64,000 nucleotides of DNA from Rubritalea tangerina (GTDB lineage: Bacteria; Verrucomicrobiota; Verrucomicrobiia; Verrucomicrobiales; Akkermansiaceae), in assembly GCF_042683245.1 (NCBI RefSeq), contig NZ_JBHUJB010000013.1, positions 1 through 64,000 on the forward strand, written 5' to 3'. A program made the position numbers and the translations under genes. A model generated the notes under the pieces. That model did no database searches. It was given only the letters and a program-made list of their open reading frames with translations, and had not been told where the DNA came from. Of the stretch, positions 42,189 to 50,779 are shown in pieces; the stretch's first letter is position 1; the number at the start of each line of letters is the position of its first letter.

Positions 42189-43049
42189 TCAAACAAACCT
42201 CTCAACAATTGGCCCTAGTTTCTTGACCGTCTCCTCAGGCCAATACTCCTTTGGCGTGATAATCGCATGCTCGAGTGCTTGGTGCTCCATCCATTGCGAC
42301 TCCACATCTATTGACTCGATCGTCCGCTTAACTACTTTCTGAGCGAGTGCAGCGTTCGCCATCAGGTGACCAATCACTGTCTGAACATTGACAGCCTCCT
42401 CTTCTTCATGCCAGCAATCATAATCAGTTACCATCGCCATGGTAGCCAATGCCATTTCAGCCTCGCGCGCCAACTTCGCCTCAGCCACATTCGTCATGCC
42501 AATCACATCAAAACCTAGTTGCCGATTAGCAAAACTCTCCGCCTTGCTCGAAAATGCCGGACCGTCCATATTCACATAAGTGCCCCCGTCATGCACCTTC
42601 GCCCCCTCAGCCTCACAGGCTGCTAACAGCAACGCACGTAAGCCATGGCTCACCGGCTCAGCAAATCCGATATGAGCCGCTATCCCATCCCCAAAAAAAG
42701 TATGCTCCGCCCGCCGACTCGTCCGGTCGTAAAATTGATCAGGTAGCACAATATCTCTCGGAGCGTATGCTTCCTTCAAACTCCCAACCGCCGCCACACA
42801 CAAAATAAAACCAACCCCCAAACTCTTCATCGCCCATAGGTTCGCCCGATGGTTGATCTCATGAGGTAACAATCGGTGCCCTCGTCCATGCCGCGGTAAA
42901 AACCATACTTGCTTCCCAGATATTTGACCTCCCACAAAAACATCCGATGGCTCGCCGAACGGAGTCTCAACCACCCGTTCCTCATTTTGCTCAAACCCCT
43001 CCATACTATACAACCCACTCCCTCCAATAACGCCAATAGCTTGATTCAT
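42189..43049 (-). CDS. mtnP: S-methyl-5'-thioadenosine phosphorylase
   Basis: Phosphorolyses methylthioadenosine (by-product of polyamine synthesis) to adenine and methylthioribose-1-phosphate. 286 residues from ATG 43049 (MNQAIGVIGGSGLYSMEG). Family marks: FLPRHGRGHRLLPHEINHRA, CVAAVGSLKEAYAPRDIVLP, TYVNMDGPAFSSKAES, GMTNVAEAKLAREAEM and ATMAMVTDYDCWH. MTAP-type rather than purine nucleoside phosphorylase is favoured by those. An upstream extension of 36 residues has no family support. Confidence 0.93.
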   Translation of the reverse strand: MNQAIGVIGGSGLYSMEGFEQNEERVVETPFGEPSDVFVGGQISGKQVWFLPRHGRGHRLLPHEINHRANLWAMKSLGVGFILCVAAVGSLKEAYAPRDIVLPDQFYDRTSRRAEHTFFGDGIAAHIGFAEPVSHGLRALLLAACEAEGAKVHDGGTYVNMDGPAFSSKAESFANRQLGFDVIGMTNVAEAKLAREAEMALATMAMVTDYDCWHEEEEAVNVQTVIGHLMANAALAQKVVKRTIESIDVESQWMEHQALEHAIITPKEYWPEETVKKLGPIVERFV

Positions 43050-43127
43050 GGCGCAAAGGGTCGCAGAGATCCGCCAACTCACCAGTAAAAAGCTGACAAG
43101 ATTTCCACACAGTGCTAATTTCCTAGC

Positions 43128-43928
43128 ATGTCCTTGCTGAAATGCCTTATCTGCCACCCCATCGGTAGAGTTTTACTGCTCATCCTCCTCAGCACCTTCG
43201 CGTATTGCCAAATAATGAAACACTCAAAACCTCGCTCAAACCCACTCAGCTCTCTTAGCCCTGAAGAATATGCCGATGGCAAATTGCGCGCAACTGATGC
43301 TGCCCAACGAGTGACCCCGCTACTACAAAACCAGCTCCAAGAAAAGCAACTCAAGCTTGGTGCCCCAATCTTCATTCGCATCTTTAAACAATCTCTCGAA
43401 CTCGAAATCTGGATTGAATCTTCCGTCACACAAAAGTTTGAACACTTCAAAACCTACCCCATCGCTGGCATGTCAGGTGCGCTTGGCCCCAAACTAGCCG
43501 AGGGCGACCGCCAAGCCCCCGAAGGGTTCTATGCCGTCAGCAAAAGATTAATGAACCCTCGCAGCCGCTACCACCTCGCTTTCAATATTGGTTACCCCAA
43601 TTCCTATGACCGATCCCTAGGGCGCACCGGCTCCGCGATTATGGTCCATGGCTCAACCGTCTCGATCGGTTGCTTCGCTATGACTGACGCAAAAATTGAA
43701 GAAATTTACACACTCTGTGATGCAGCTCTCAAGCACGGCCAACCCTTTTTTAGAGTCCATTGCTTCCCATTCCAGCTCACAGAAGAAAGTCTATCCCAGC
43801 ACAAAGAACACCAATGGCTGAGTTTCTGGGAGGAACTCCAACCCGGTTACCTATTCTTCGAACAACATCGACGCCCGCCCAACGTACTCATGCAACAGGG
43901 GTCTTACCAATTCGAGACAGACAGCTAA
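43128..43928 (+). CDS. L,D-transpeptidase-family protein
   Basis: 266 residues. A signal/anchor (MSLLKCLICHPIGRVLLLIL), then a linker, a ribosome-of-Arg/Lys stretch and a YkuD/ErfK-type domain: IFIRIFKQSLELEIWI, GDRQAPEGFYAVSK, YHLAFNIGYPNSYDRS and the active site IMVHGSTVSIGCFAMTD (catalytic His-x14-17-Cys pattern HGSxxSxGCxAM). Such enzymes make 3-3 cross-links in peptidoglycan or attach proteins to it. The lipB gene starts 39 bases after. Confidence 0.88.
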   Translation: MSLLKCLICHPIGRVLLLILLSTFAYCQIMKHSKPRSNPLSSLSPEEYADGKLRATDAAQRVTPLLQNQLQEKQLKLGAPIFIRIFKQSLELEIWIESSVTQKFEHFKTYPIAGMSGALGPKLAEGDRQAPEGFYAVSKRLMNPRSRYHLAFNIGYPNSYDRSLGRTGSAIMVHGSTVSIGCFAMTDAKIEEIYTLCDAALKHGQPFFRVHCFPFQLTEESLSQHKEHQWLSFWEELQPGYLFFEQHRRPPNVLMQQGSYQFETDS

Positions 43929-43967
43929 TCCCTTTACACTTCTCACTTTTCGCTTATCACTCCCTCC

Positions 43968-44612
43968 ATGCAGCTCGTCGACCAATGGTTAGGATCAAAC
44001 ATCGCTTACAATGACGCCCTCGCCCTCCAGGAAAGTAAACTCAAAGAAGTTCTCGATGGAACCAGCCCAAATACCTTCTTCCAGCTAGAGCATGCTCCCG
44101 TCTACACCATTGGACGTACGCGCGATAAATCTTCACTGCGAAACCCAGCACACCTCCCCCACCCAACCATTGAAATTAATCGAGGTGGACAGGCCACTTA
44201 TCACGGCCCAGGACAACTTGTCGGCTACCCAATCGTCGACCTCCGCCCCCTCGGAAAAGACCTTCACACCTACATCAGAGCCATCGAACAAGCCCTCATT
44301 GACACCTGTAATCAGTACGACATTGATGCCACTAGACGAGATGGTCTCACCGGCGTCTGGGTCGGTCACCGTAAACTTGCCTCCATCGGCGTTGGCGTCC
44401 GCAAATGGATCGGTATGCACGGCTTCGCTATCAATATCACCAAGGAAAGCCTCATCGGCTTTCTGTCCATTACCCCATGTGGCCTCGATGGTGTGAAAAT
44501 CACCTGTGTCGAACATGAAGCAAAGCGCCCCATTAGCGTCCAAGACTTCGCCAAAACCTGCTCAATACAGATGCAACGCTGCCTCTCAGCCCTCGAAACC
44601 CCTACTCCATAA
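43968..44612 (+). CDS. lipB: Octanoyltransferase (lipoate biosynthesis)
   Basis: Transfers octanoyl from ACP to lipoyl domains. 214 residues. Conserved INRGGQATYHGPGQLVGYPI, DLRPLGKDLHTYIRAIEQ, GVWVGHRKLASIGVGVRKWI with the active-site Lys and, near the end, ITPCGLDGVKIT with the catalytic Cys. No lipA is adjacent. It may share a transcript with the L,D-transpeptidase upstream. Confidence 0.96.
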   Translation: MQLVDQWLGSNIAYNDALALQESKLKEVLDGTSPNTFFQLEHAPVYTIGRTRDKSSLRNPAHLPHPTIEINRGGQATYHGPGQLVGYPIVDLRPLGKDLHTYIRAIEQALIDTCNQYDIDATRRDGLTGVWVGHRKLASIGVGVRKWIGMHGFAINITKESLIGFLSITPCGLDGVKITCVEHEAKRPISVQDFAKTCSIQMQRCLSALETPTP

Positions 44613-44692
44613 AACAAATGCCGAACCTCTAGGCACGGCATGCTGACTTCACTCGTCACAGTCGATGGTCTACTAGACCTCTAGACTGCAAA

Positions 44693-45415
44693 CTATCTCC
44701 CTTGTGAGAGACGGTCGGCGAGAACCTTCGGCAATCCAGCATCGAGAATCTTCTTCTGAGTTGTCTCAATGTCGTACTCCAAACGGCGGAATGTCACGAT
44801 CTTGTTGTCTGTATCATAAATACAGTAGGAGGCTTTCCACTCGCCGTCACGCGGTTGCCCCACTGAACCCGCATTGATGAAATACTTCATCCCTGGCTCA
44901 ATCGCTACTGAGTCTGGTGTCACTTCTTGAACTCGTGTGCCTCGTACGAATACTCGAGGAACATGCGTGTGACCGTGGAAACAAACCTGAGTAAACTGGT
45001 AGGAAAAGTTAGACATCGCATCGAACTTGTTGGTCACATAGTTCCATACATTCGGTTGGTCCAATGTAGAGTGTACAATCGTAAAATCCTCAACCTGACG
45101 GACCATGCGCATGCGCGCTAACCACTCGCGTTGCTCAGCACTCAGTTGATCACGAGTCCACTGCAATGCTTCTGCCGCTGTCGGGTTCATCATCTCTAAT
45201 GAATGTTCACCACCTGCATCCTCATCGTGGTTACCTTTGACAACTGGGCACCCCATTTCCTGAATCTTCTCCAAACACTTCACTGGATCAGCATTGTAAC
45301 CGACCACATCTCCGAGACACACATAGCTGTCACAACCCTGTGCGTCGGCATCAGCGAGTACCGTCTCAAGGGCCTCCCAGTTAGCGTGAATGTCTCCAAA
45401 TAAAGCGATTTTCAT
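44693..45415 (-). CDS. Metallophosphoesterase
   Basis: 240 residues from ATG 45415 (MKIALFGDIHANWEALETVL). All calcineurin-like motifs: GDIHAN, CLGDVVGYNADP, KGNHDE, and CFHGHTHVPRVF. These belong to the YfcE/predicted phosphodiesterase group and hydrolyse phosphoesters with two metals; physiological substrate unknown. Short, stand-alone gene. An 18-residue upstream extension is not supported. Confidence 0.93.
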   Translation of the reverse strand: MKIALFGDIHANWEALETVLADADAQGCDSYVCLGDVVGYNADPVKCLEKIQEMGCPVVKGNHDEDAGGEHSLEMMNPTAAEALQWTRDQLSAEQREWLARMRMVRQVEDFTIVHSTLDQPNVWNYVTNKFDAMSNFSYQFTQVCFHGHTHVPRVFVRGTRVQEVTPDSVAIEPGMKYFINAGSVGQPRDGEWKASYCIYDTDNKIVTFRRLEYDIETTQKKILDAGLPKVLADRLSQGR

Positions 45416-45736
45416 TATGAAATTGGTGGTTTCCCTAGCTTTGTCATCTAGGTAAAGAAAGCAATGCACGTAAGTGACGGAATAGAAAAGAAAAAAATGC
45501 TTTAGCTCCCTAAATAAGAATTGGATCCCCTAGTGCGGTGTGGACAAATTGATTTGCTAGCCGATGAGAGATGATTTCGTGACTGGCAAGGCAGTGAGTG
45601 AGGAGTCCCGCTCGCGCGGGATGACCACATTGCCAACACAGCACTGTGCCAAATCATCCTCGAAGCACGAAATTGGCATCCATAGCTCGGTGATTTCTCA
45701 TCTCATTGTCTTCCTGTTCACACCACAGTAGCATAC
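45416..45736. other. Intergenic region between the metallophosphoesterase and the ABC operon
   Basis: 321 bases with no coding frame of note. The main content is the nested inverted repeat listed separately (45534-45727). The first 110 bases after the phosphoesterase start codon are AT-rich and probably contain its promoter. Confidence 0.5.
45534..45727. repeat. Long imperfect inverted repeat with nested hairpins
   Basis: The outer arms are similar in inverted orientation: GTGCGGTGTGGACA at the left and CTGTTCACACCACA at the right. Further in, ATTTCGTG (45574-45581) pairs perfectly with CACGAAAT (45666-45673), GGCAA (45585-45589) with TTGCC (45629-45633), and the core TCCCGC-TCGC-GCGGGA (45606-45621) is a perfect hairpin. 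The whole could fold as a large cruciform or an RNA. It could be a relic of a small transposon-like element (no transposase) or a large terminator/non-coding RNA. Confidence 0.6.
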
Positions 45737-46630
45737 CTATTTGCTAGGTGGTTCAGCACGTAAACGATCCAACAATGCCTGCATCCCATAGCGAGGTTTC
45801 ACCGGGTCTTCGTCTCTCAGGTAATTAGATACCAAGCGAATAGCATTAGCCTTATTGCCATAAAGTTGAGCCATACCTATAGGTTCATCCACTTTCACCT
45901 TTGGATGCATCTGCAGCGCACATAAGCCATTCACTAACGACGGCACCCGTGTGCTGGGCGCTGATTCGTACAACCACCTGCCCAATGCATACGCCTCTTG
46001 CACCTTCTCAGGCATTCGCATCAACGTATAAAAAAGATCACTCTGTAACATCAATCGCTGCTGATCACTCAACTCAAGTTCCGTAAGTGCTCGCTGCAAA
46101 ATCTCCACCACTCTGGGGAAATCCTGAATCCGATGCACACTCGACCAGAGCCGTGCCCGCTGAAGTCGTAAACCCAAATCCTCTGGGTTCGCATGAATCC
46201 CCCGCTCCAATAAGCTATCACCCGTGTATATCGATTCCTTGAACAAACGCTGCCTTCGTAGTGGCGCATATTCCTCGTTTTTCTGGTAAGAACCCGCAGC
46301 ATTGTAGGCCATGTGCCAGGCCCCTAGATCCCAGTAGTAAGGATTGTAGGGATCCAACATAACAGAGGTCTCGATCGCGCCCTCTAAAGCTGTCCAATCC
46401 TGATTAGTGTGATGCTTACTCGATGACAGTACTGTCAAAGCCGCCAAGGTCGGTCTCAAGCTCCCAAAGGTCGCAATGAACCCCTTCTGGCTCAACCCAG
46501 CTCGTGACTCCATATCAAAAGCCGGAGTCAATACACGCTCACGTTCTAACTCCTCACTCAGAGCATGCTCATAGCCCATGCGTACCCACCCAGTTAACAC
46601 TAGGACGACAACAACGACTAGTAAGTTCAT
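45737..46630 (-). CDS. Membrane-anchored TPR-like protein in the ABC transporter operon
   Basis: 297 residues from ATG 46630 (GGAG lies 8 bases upstream). One N-terminal membrane helix (MNLLVVVVVLVLTGWV) is followed by an extracytoplasmic alpha-helical part with TPR-like repeats: MLDPYNPYYWDLGAWHMAYN, GIHANPEDLGLRLQRARLWS, LFYTLMRMPEKVQEAYALGRWLYE. No enzyme motif. It follows the permease by 15 bases and is probably an accessory subunit. Confidence 0.72.
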   Translation of the reverse strand: MNLLVVVVVLVLTGWVRMGYEHALSEELERERVLTPAFDMESRAGLSQKGFIATFGSLRPTLAALTVLSSSKHHTNQDWTALEGAIETSVMLDPYNPYYWDLGAWHMAYNAAGSYQKNEEYAPLRRQRLFKESIYTGDSLLERGIHANPEDLGLRLQRARLWSSVHRIQDFPRVVEILQRALTELELSDQQRLMLQSDLFYTLMRMPEKVQEAYALGRWLYESAPSTRVPSLVNGLCALQMHPKVKVDEPIGMAQLYGNKANAIRLVSNYLRDEDPVKPRYGMQALLDRLRAEPPSK

Positions 46631-46645
46631 CCAAGTGCTCCTCAA

Positions 46646-47548
46646 CTAAAGCTCCTTTCGCCTAAAAACAAACCAAGACAAACATGTGTAAATAGCTGAG
46701 TACAAAACCGCTACCAAACTCACTTGCCATAGTAACCGTAATGGAACATCCCTCCCATTTATCACCCCATCCTCAATTCCCAATAGCTTGAAATCAGGAA
46801 ATAATAAAGCGACCCACCGAGTCATCTCAAGCATTCCCGAGCTCTTCCCCAAACTCTGCTGCTCCAAAAAATAATCCCTAGCTTCCCCCTGGATTAATCC
46901 AATCACCACCACAACCACAGTGATAACTATCGTAAACAAGGTAGACGTCGAAAATGTCGACACCAATAAGGCTATCGAGGCCACAACTAAAGCTTTCAAA
47001 AATACTGCCAATACCCCCGCTTGCATTCCCCAGCTTACCCCCTGTGCCCTTATTGCCTCCACACTCTCAGCGATGTACACCTCTGACCTCCCCATCTTTT
47101 GCAAAGCCTCCGACTGGGCCGATACGATAGACTCCACCCTCGAATTCAAGATCAAACAAAATAAACCATCCATCACTAACAATCCTACCCCAACCAGTAA
47201 CATCACCCCCATTAGCTTACCTAACAGATAGTCGAGACGCTGCACCGGCTTACACAGAATCGTATAAAGAGTCCTATCTTCTATGTCCTTAGGCAACAAC
47301 AACGCCGTAGCAGACAGAGCCAATATCACGGAAAAAGTATTCATCGCAAAAAAGCCAGCCCCCTTCATCACCCGCAAGTTCTGCTCTACCGCACTCACCG
47401 CCCCCAACATACTCATGTCCACAAATTGTATTCCCAACACGATCAACGCAAATACCACCAAAAAGTAAAAGACCTTCATCCTCACCAATTGCGTGAACGT
47501 ATGCCCCGCTATCACCATTACCCTCGGTATCGATAAAAAATCTCTCAT
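46646..47548 (-). CDS. ABC-2 type transporter permease
   Basis: 300 residues, six predicted membrane helices with FYFLVVFALIVLGIQFVD, SVILALSATALLLPKDIEDR, RTLYTILCKPVQRLDYLLGK, and others. It starts at ATG 47548, overlapping the stop of the ATPase gene (ATGA), a typical coupled pair. ABC-2 permeases without a periplasmic binding protein usually export lipids, drugs or peptides; substrate unknown. Confidence 0.88.
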   Translation of the reverse strand: MRDFLSIPRVMVIAGHTFTQLVRMKVFYFLVVFALIVLGIQFVDMSMLGAVSAVEQNLRVMKGAGFFAMNTFSVILALSATALLLPKDIEDRTLYTILCKPVQRLDYLLGKLMGVMLLVGVGLLVMDGLFCLILNSRVESIVSAQSEALQKMGRSEVYIAESVEAIRAQGVSWGMQAGVLAVFLKALVVASIALLVSTFSTSTLFTIVITVVVVVIGLIQGEARDYFLEQQSLGKSSGMLEMTRWVALLFPDFKLLGIEDGVINGRDVPLRLLWQVSLVAVLYSAIYTCLSWFVFRRKEL

Positions 47549-48414
47549 CTCGCTTCCTCCCCACTTTGCTTTGCGATCTCTAAAAACAAATTCTCCAGAC
47601 TCTTCCTCGGTGCCGAACATTCAATGAGCTTGCCACCCGCCTTTGTAAGCATGCTCTCTAATTGTTCCATGTCCATGCTCTCAATGCCCTCCACTAAAAT
47701 CTCCCTCTGACTGCTCACCGCTGTCAGTGAGTCCACACTCCCCTGCATCACCATCTTTCCGTTAAATAAGATTCCCACTTGGTCACACACCTCTTGAACT
47801 TGCTCAAGTAAATGAGAACAGAGGAAAACAGTCACCCCACTTTCCTTAAGCTTGAAAATTAAGTCCCTGATCTGTCGCGAACCCACAGGATCCACTCCAG
47901 CAGTGGGTTCATCTAACACGACAAGCTGCGGATCTTGTATCAGCGCTTGGGCTAGGCCAACGCGTTGTAGCATCCCCTTTGAATATCCACCGAGACGCCT
48001 ATCTTTAGCGTCTTCCAAAGAAACCAATTCTAACAACTCACGAATCCTGCCCTCCAGCTGCTTTCCACGCATGCCACAAAGTTTTCCGTAAAACTTTAAT
48101 GTCTCCACCGCTGTCTGATGCTTATAGAAATAGGGATTCTCCGGTAAGAACCCCACATACTTCCTCGCATCCACTTTCATCGAATCATAGCCAAATACCC
48201 GACACTCCCCACTCGTCGGTGCCACGAGACCTAATAGGGCCTTCATGGTTGTCGACTTTCCCGAGCCGTTAGGCCCAATCAGCCCGTACACTTCCCCCTT
48301 CTGAATGCGTAACGAAACCTCATCGACAGCCCTAAAAGTCTTCCTCCGAAACGACGAAGGGTAAGTCTTCACTAAGTCTTTAATCTCAACAGCAGCTTCC
48401 GTAACGTTCACCAT
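47545..48414 (-). CDS. ABC transporter ATP-binding protein
   Basis: 289 residues. Walker A GPNGSGKSTT, Q-loop in FLPENPYF, signature YSKGMLQRVGLAQAL, Walker B LVVLDEPTAGVDP, and H-loop SHLLEQVQ. The C-terminal tail holds an extra domain typical of ABC-2 exporters. First gene of the ATPase, permease, TPR-like operon. Function: likely exporter. Confidence 0.95.
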   Translation of the reverse strand: MVNVTEAAVEIKDLVKTYPSSFRRKTFRAVDEVSLRIQKGEVYGLIGPNGSGKSTTMKALLGLVAPTSGECRVFGYDSMKVDARKYVGFLPENPYFYKHQTAVETLKFYGKLCGMRGKQLEGRIRELLELVSLEDAKDRRLGGYSKGMLQRVGLAQALIQDPQLVVLDEPTAGVDPVGSRQIRDLIFKLKESGVTVFLCSHLLEQVQEVCDQVGILFNGKMVMQGSVDSLTAVSSQREILVEGIESMDMEQLESMLTKAGGKLIECSAPRKSLENLFLEIAKQSGEEAR

Positions 48415-48688
48415 CTAGCCGAAAGCATACGCCCCAACACCCTCATGACAATGCAAATACGCCCCCGACTTTGCCTCCCCAACCCCACCCAAACTTGCGC
48501 GCCACCTTTTCAACCAACCTAAGCACATCAATGGAATGGCGACCCGCTCACAACCTACGTCCTGATCCTGCCACCAAAAATTGCCCCCCATCAGGAGATT
48601 ATCTGACAAACTGACAACCCACTACCTTGACTCACATACCCCTCGAATGTAGCACATGGGGCATACTTACTTCTGACCACTCAATCAC

Positions 48689-49807
48689 ATGTCAAAGCCA
48701 ACAACGAAACCAGCACGTCCATTCTTCTCTTCAGGTCCATGCGCCAAGCGACCTGGCTACGATATTGCTAATCTCAACCAAGACTGCCTAGGTCGTTCCC
48801 ACCGTTCGGCCATCGGCAAGAAGGTGCTCCAAGAGGCGATCGACAAAAGTAAGACCCTCCTCGGCATTCCCGACGACTACCTCGTAGGCATCGTGCCCGC
48901 CTCAGACACGGGTGCTGTTGAAATGATTTTATGGCATACCCTCGGTGCGCGTGGAGTGGATGTCTGCCACTGGGAATCATTCGGTAAAGGCTGGCTCACA
49001 GATGTGACCAAGCAATTGAAGCTCGATAACGTTAACGAAATCACTGCTGATTACGGACTCCTTCCTGACCTCAGCCAAGTCGACCCAGCCAACGACGTCG
49101 TATTCACTTGGAATGGAACCACCTCCGGTGTGCGCGTTCCAAATGCCGACTGGATCAGCGATGAGCGCGAAGGAATCACGATCTGTGATGCAACTTCTGC
49201 CGCATTCGCCATGGACCTCCCATGGGAAAAACTCGATGTCACCACCTACTCGTGGCAAAAAGTGCTCGGCGGTGAAGGTGCGCACGGAATGATCGTTCTC
49301 AGCCCTCGTGCCGTCGAACGCCTCCAAACCTACAAGCCAAATCGCCCACTTCCAAAAATCTTCCGCCTCACTAAAGGTGACGAAATCATCGCCGGTATTT
49401 TCAAAGGTGCCACCATCAACACGCCTTCCATGATCGCCGTTGCCGACTATATCGACGCCCTTAACTGGGTCGAATCAATCGGCGGACTTCAAACAATGAT
49501 CGACCGCGCATCTGCCAATGCCGCAGTCATCGAAAAGTTTGTCGCTGAACGTGATTGGGTCAGCAACCTCGCCGTCGACCCAGCAACTGCGTCCACCACT
49601 TCCGTGTGTCTCACTCTCTCGCTTGAGGCTGACCGTGTGAAATCGATGGTGAAACTTCTCGAAGCTGAGGACGCAGCTTACGACATCGGTGCCTACCGCG
49701 ATGCTCCTGCAGGCCTCAGAATCTGGTGCGGCGGCACAGTCAATACCGAAGACATCGAGGCCTTGGTCCCATGGCTCGACTGGGCGTACGCTGAAGTTCA
49801 AGGCTAA
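48689..49807 (+). CDS. serC: Phosphoserine aminotransferase
   Basis: PLP enzyme converting 3-phosphohydroxypyruvate and glutamate to phosphoserine; second step of serine synthesis. 372 residues. FFSSGPCAKRPGYD, RSHRS near residue 37, FTWNGTTSGVRVPN and the PLP lysine in YSWQKVLGGEGAHG. This belongs to the alternative PSAT branch found in alpha-proteobacteria and methanogens (class V), not the E. coli SerC branch. Monocistronic; its terminator follows 52 bases later. Confidence 0.94.
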   Translation: MSKPTTKPARPFFSSGPCAKRPGYDIANLNQDCLGRSHRSAIGKKVLQEAIDKSKTLLGIPDDYLVGIVPASDTGAVEMILWHTLGARGVDVCHWESFGKGWLTDVTKQLKLDNVNEITADYGLLPDLSQVDPANDVVFTWNGTTSGVRVPNADWISDEREGITICDATSAAFAMDLPWEKLDVTTYSWQKVLGGEGAHGMIVLSPRAVERLQTYKPNRPLPKIFRLTKGDEIIAGIFKGATINTPSMIAVADYIDALNWVESIGGLQTMIDRASANAAVIEKFVAERDWVSNLAVDPATASTTSVCLTLSLEADRVKSMVKLLEAEDAAYDIGAYRDAPAGLRIWCGGTVNTEDIEALVPWLDWAYAEVQG

Positions 49808-49859
49808 GTGCCTGATACCTCGAAGTGATCTCACAATAGAGTGAGTTGATTTTACCAAG

Positions 49860-49887
49860 GCCCCTTCCTCTCGGAGGGGCTTTTTTT
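49860..49887 (+). terminator. Rho-independent terminator of serC
   Basis: GCCCCTTC (49860-49867) pairs with GGAGGGGC (49873-49880, one T-G pair), loop of 5, followed by seven T. Preceded by a second small hairpin (CTCAC/GTGAG) in the same leader. Confidence 0.9.
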
Positions 49888-49934
49888 GTCCTGCTGCTGC
49901 AAGCGCCCTATCCGACATCTGCCTTATTATACCT

Positions 49935-50486
49935 CTACTTGTAGGCTCCGATGGATTCCACTTCTAAATGAAAGTCTCCATCTTTCTTGTCATAAAGCAT
50001 GAAGCCAATGCTCGTGATCTGATCAGTCTTGAACTTCACTCCCGGCAGCTTCCGTCCAAATGATGTCGCATAAAAATCGGAAAAAGGCACCTTCACTGTC
50101 ACCCATTCCCCTTTCGCAGGCTGGATCGGACTCCAAAATGCCACTCGCCATCCCCCCTTCGTACGTGCTGTGAGGTAGTACTTCCTCCCATCACCTTTAA
50201 CCTTCAACTCTATCCCCTCAAAACCAGATAAATCCATTTCCCTGCCCGAGGAACGAATCGATGAGAACCCTCCATTATTCTCCAAAGAAATCTTCCCCTC
50301 AAAGACTAAGCGCCCACTCTCATCCACCGCTGCCCCACCCTGTGACAAACCTCCCATTACGCCATCATTCACAGCCCTCCAGTTCATGCCTGAACGCATC
50401 GATTCCAAATCTGCTAAAACCATCTTCTCATTCGCAGCCAATGACCCAATCAATACAAAGGGCAAAGTCACTCTCAATAATCGCAT
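49935..50486 (-). CDS. Secreted CIA30-family protein
   Basis: 183 residues from ATG 50486, with a GGAG 8 bases upstream (ATG 50492 would be too close). Signal peptide MRLLRVTLPFVLIGSLAAN. The CIA30 (complex I intermediate-associated) fold has WRAVNDGVMGGLSQGGAAVD, FEGKISLENNGGFSSIRSS, FEGIELKVKGDGRKYYLTAR and WVTVKVPFSDFYATSFGR. These are galactose-binding-like jelly rolls; bacterial function unknown, possibly ligand binding. Monocistronic. Confidence 0.88.
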   Translation of the reverse strand: MRLLRVTLPFVLIGSLAANEKMVLADLESMRSGMNWRAVNDGVMGGLSQGGAAVDESGRLVFEGKISLENNGGFSSIRSSGREMDLSGFEGIELKVKGDGRKYYLTARTKGGWRVAFWSPIQPAKGEWVTVKVPFSDFYATSFGRKLPGVKFKTDQITSIGFMLYDKKDGDFHLEVESIGAYK

Positions 50487-50779
50487 TTTCATATCTCCGT
50501 ACATTTCTGCGCAGCTCCCACCCATTCAAGTACAAGCACCGCATCCTCAATATCACCCACTTCTAGATTTTGTCTAATAAATGTCTACATCACCTCGCCT
50601 GAGCACCCAACCCAGTTCCTAAACCACCCCTCCAAACCTCAGAGAAAACCGTCTCTATTCCCTCTAAAGGCTGACCTTCTATCCCTTTCCTCATCTCACG
50701 CATACGCCCGACAAAAAAATGTCTCCCTGAGAGCATTTCTCAATAATACTCATGCGGACTTCTGCATAGCTTTTGTAGA

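Noticed and set aside
43128..43250. Type II toxin or lipoprotein in the N-terminus of the transpeptidase
   Set aside because: The hydrophobic start has a Cys but not a clean lipobox followed by a small residue; treated as an ordinary signal anchor.
44613..44692. Terminator between lipB and the phosphoesterase gene (ATGCCG/CGGCAT)
   Set aside because: Six-bp stem with a 12-base loop and no T-run on either strand.
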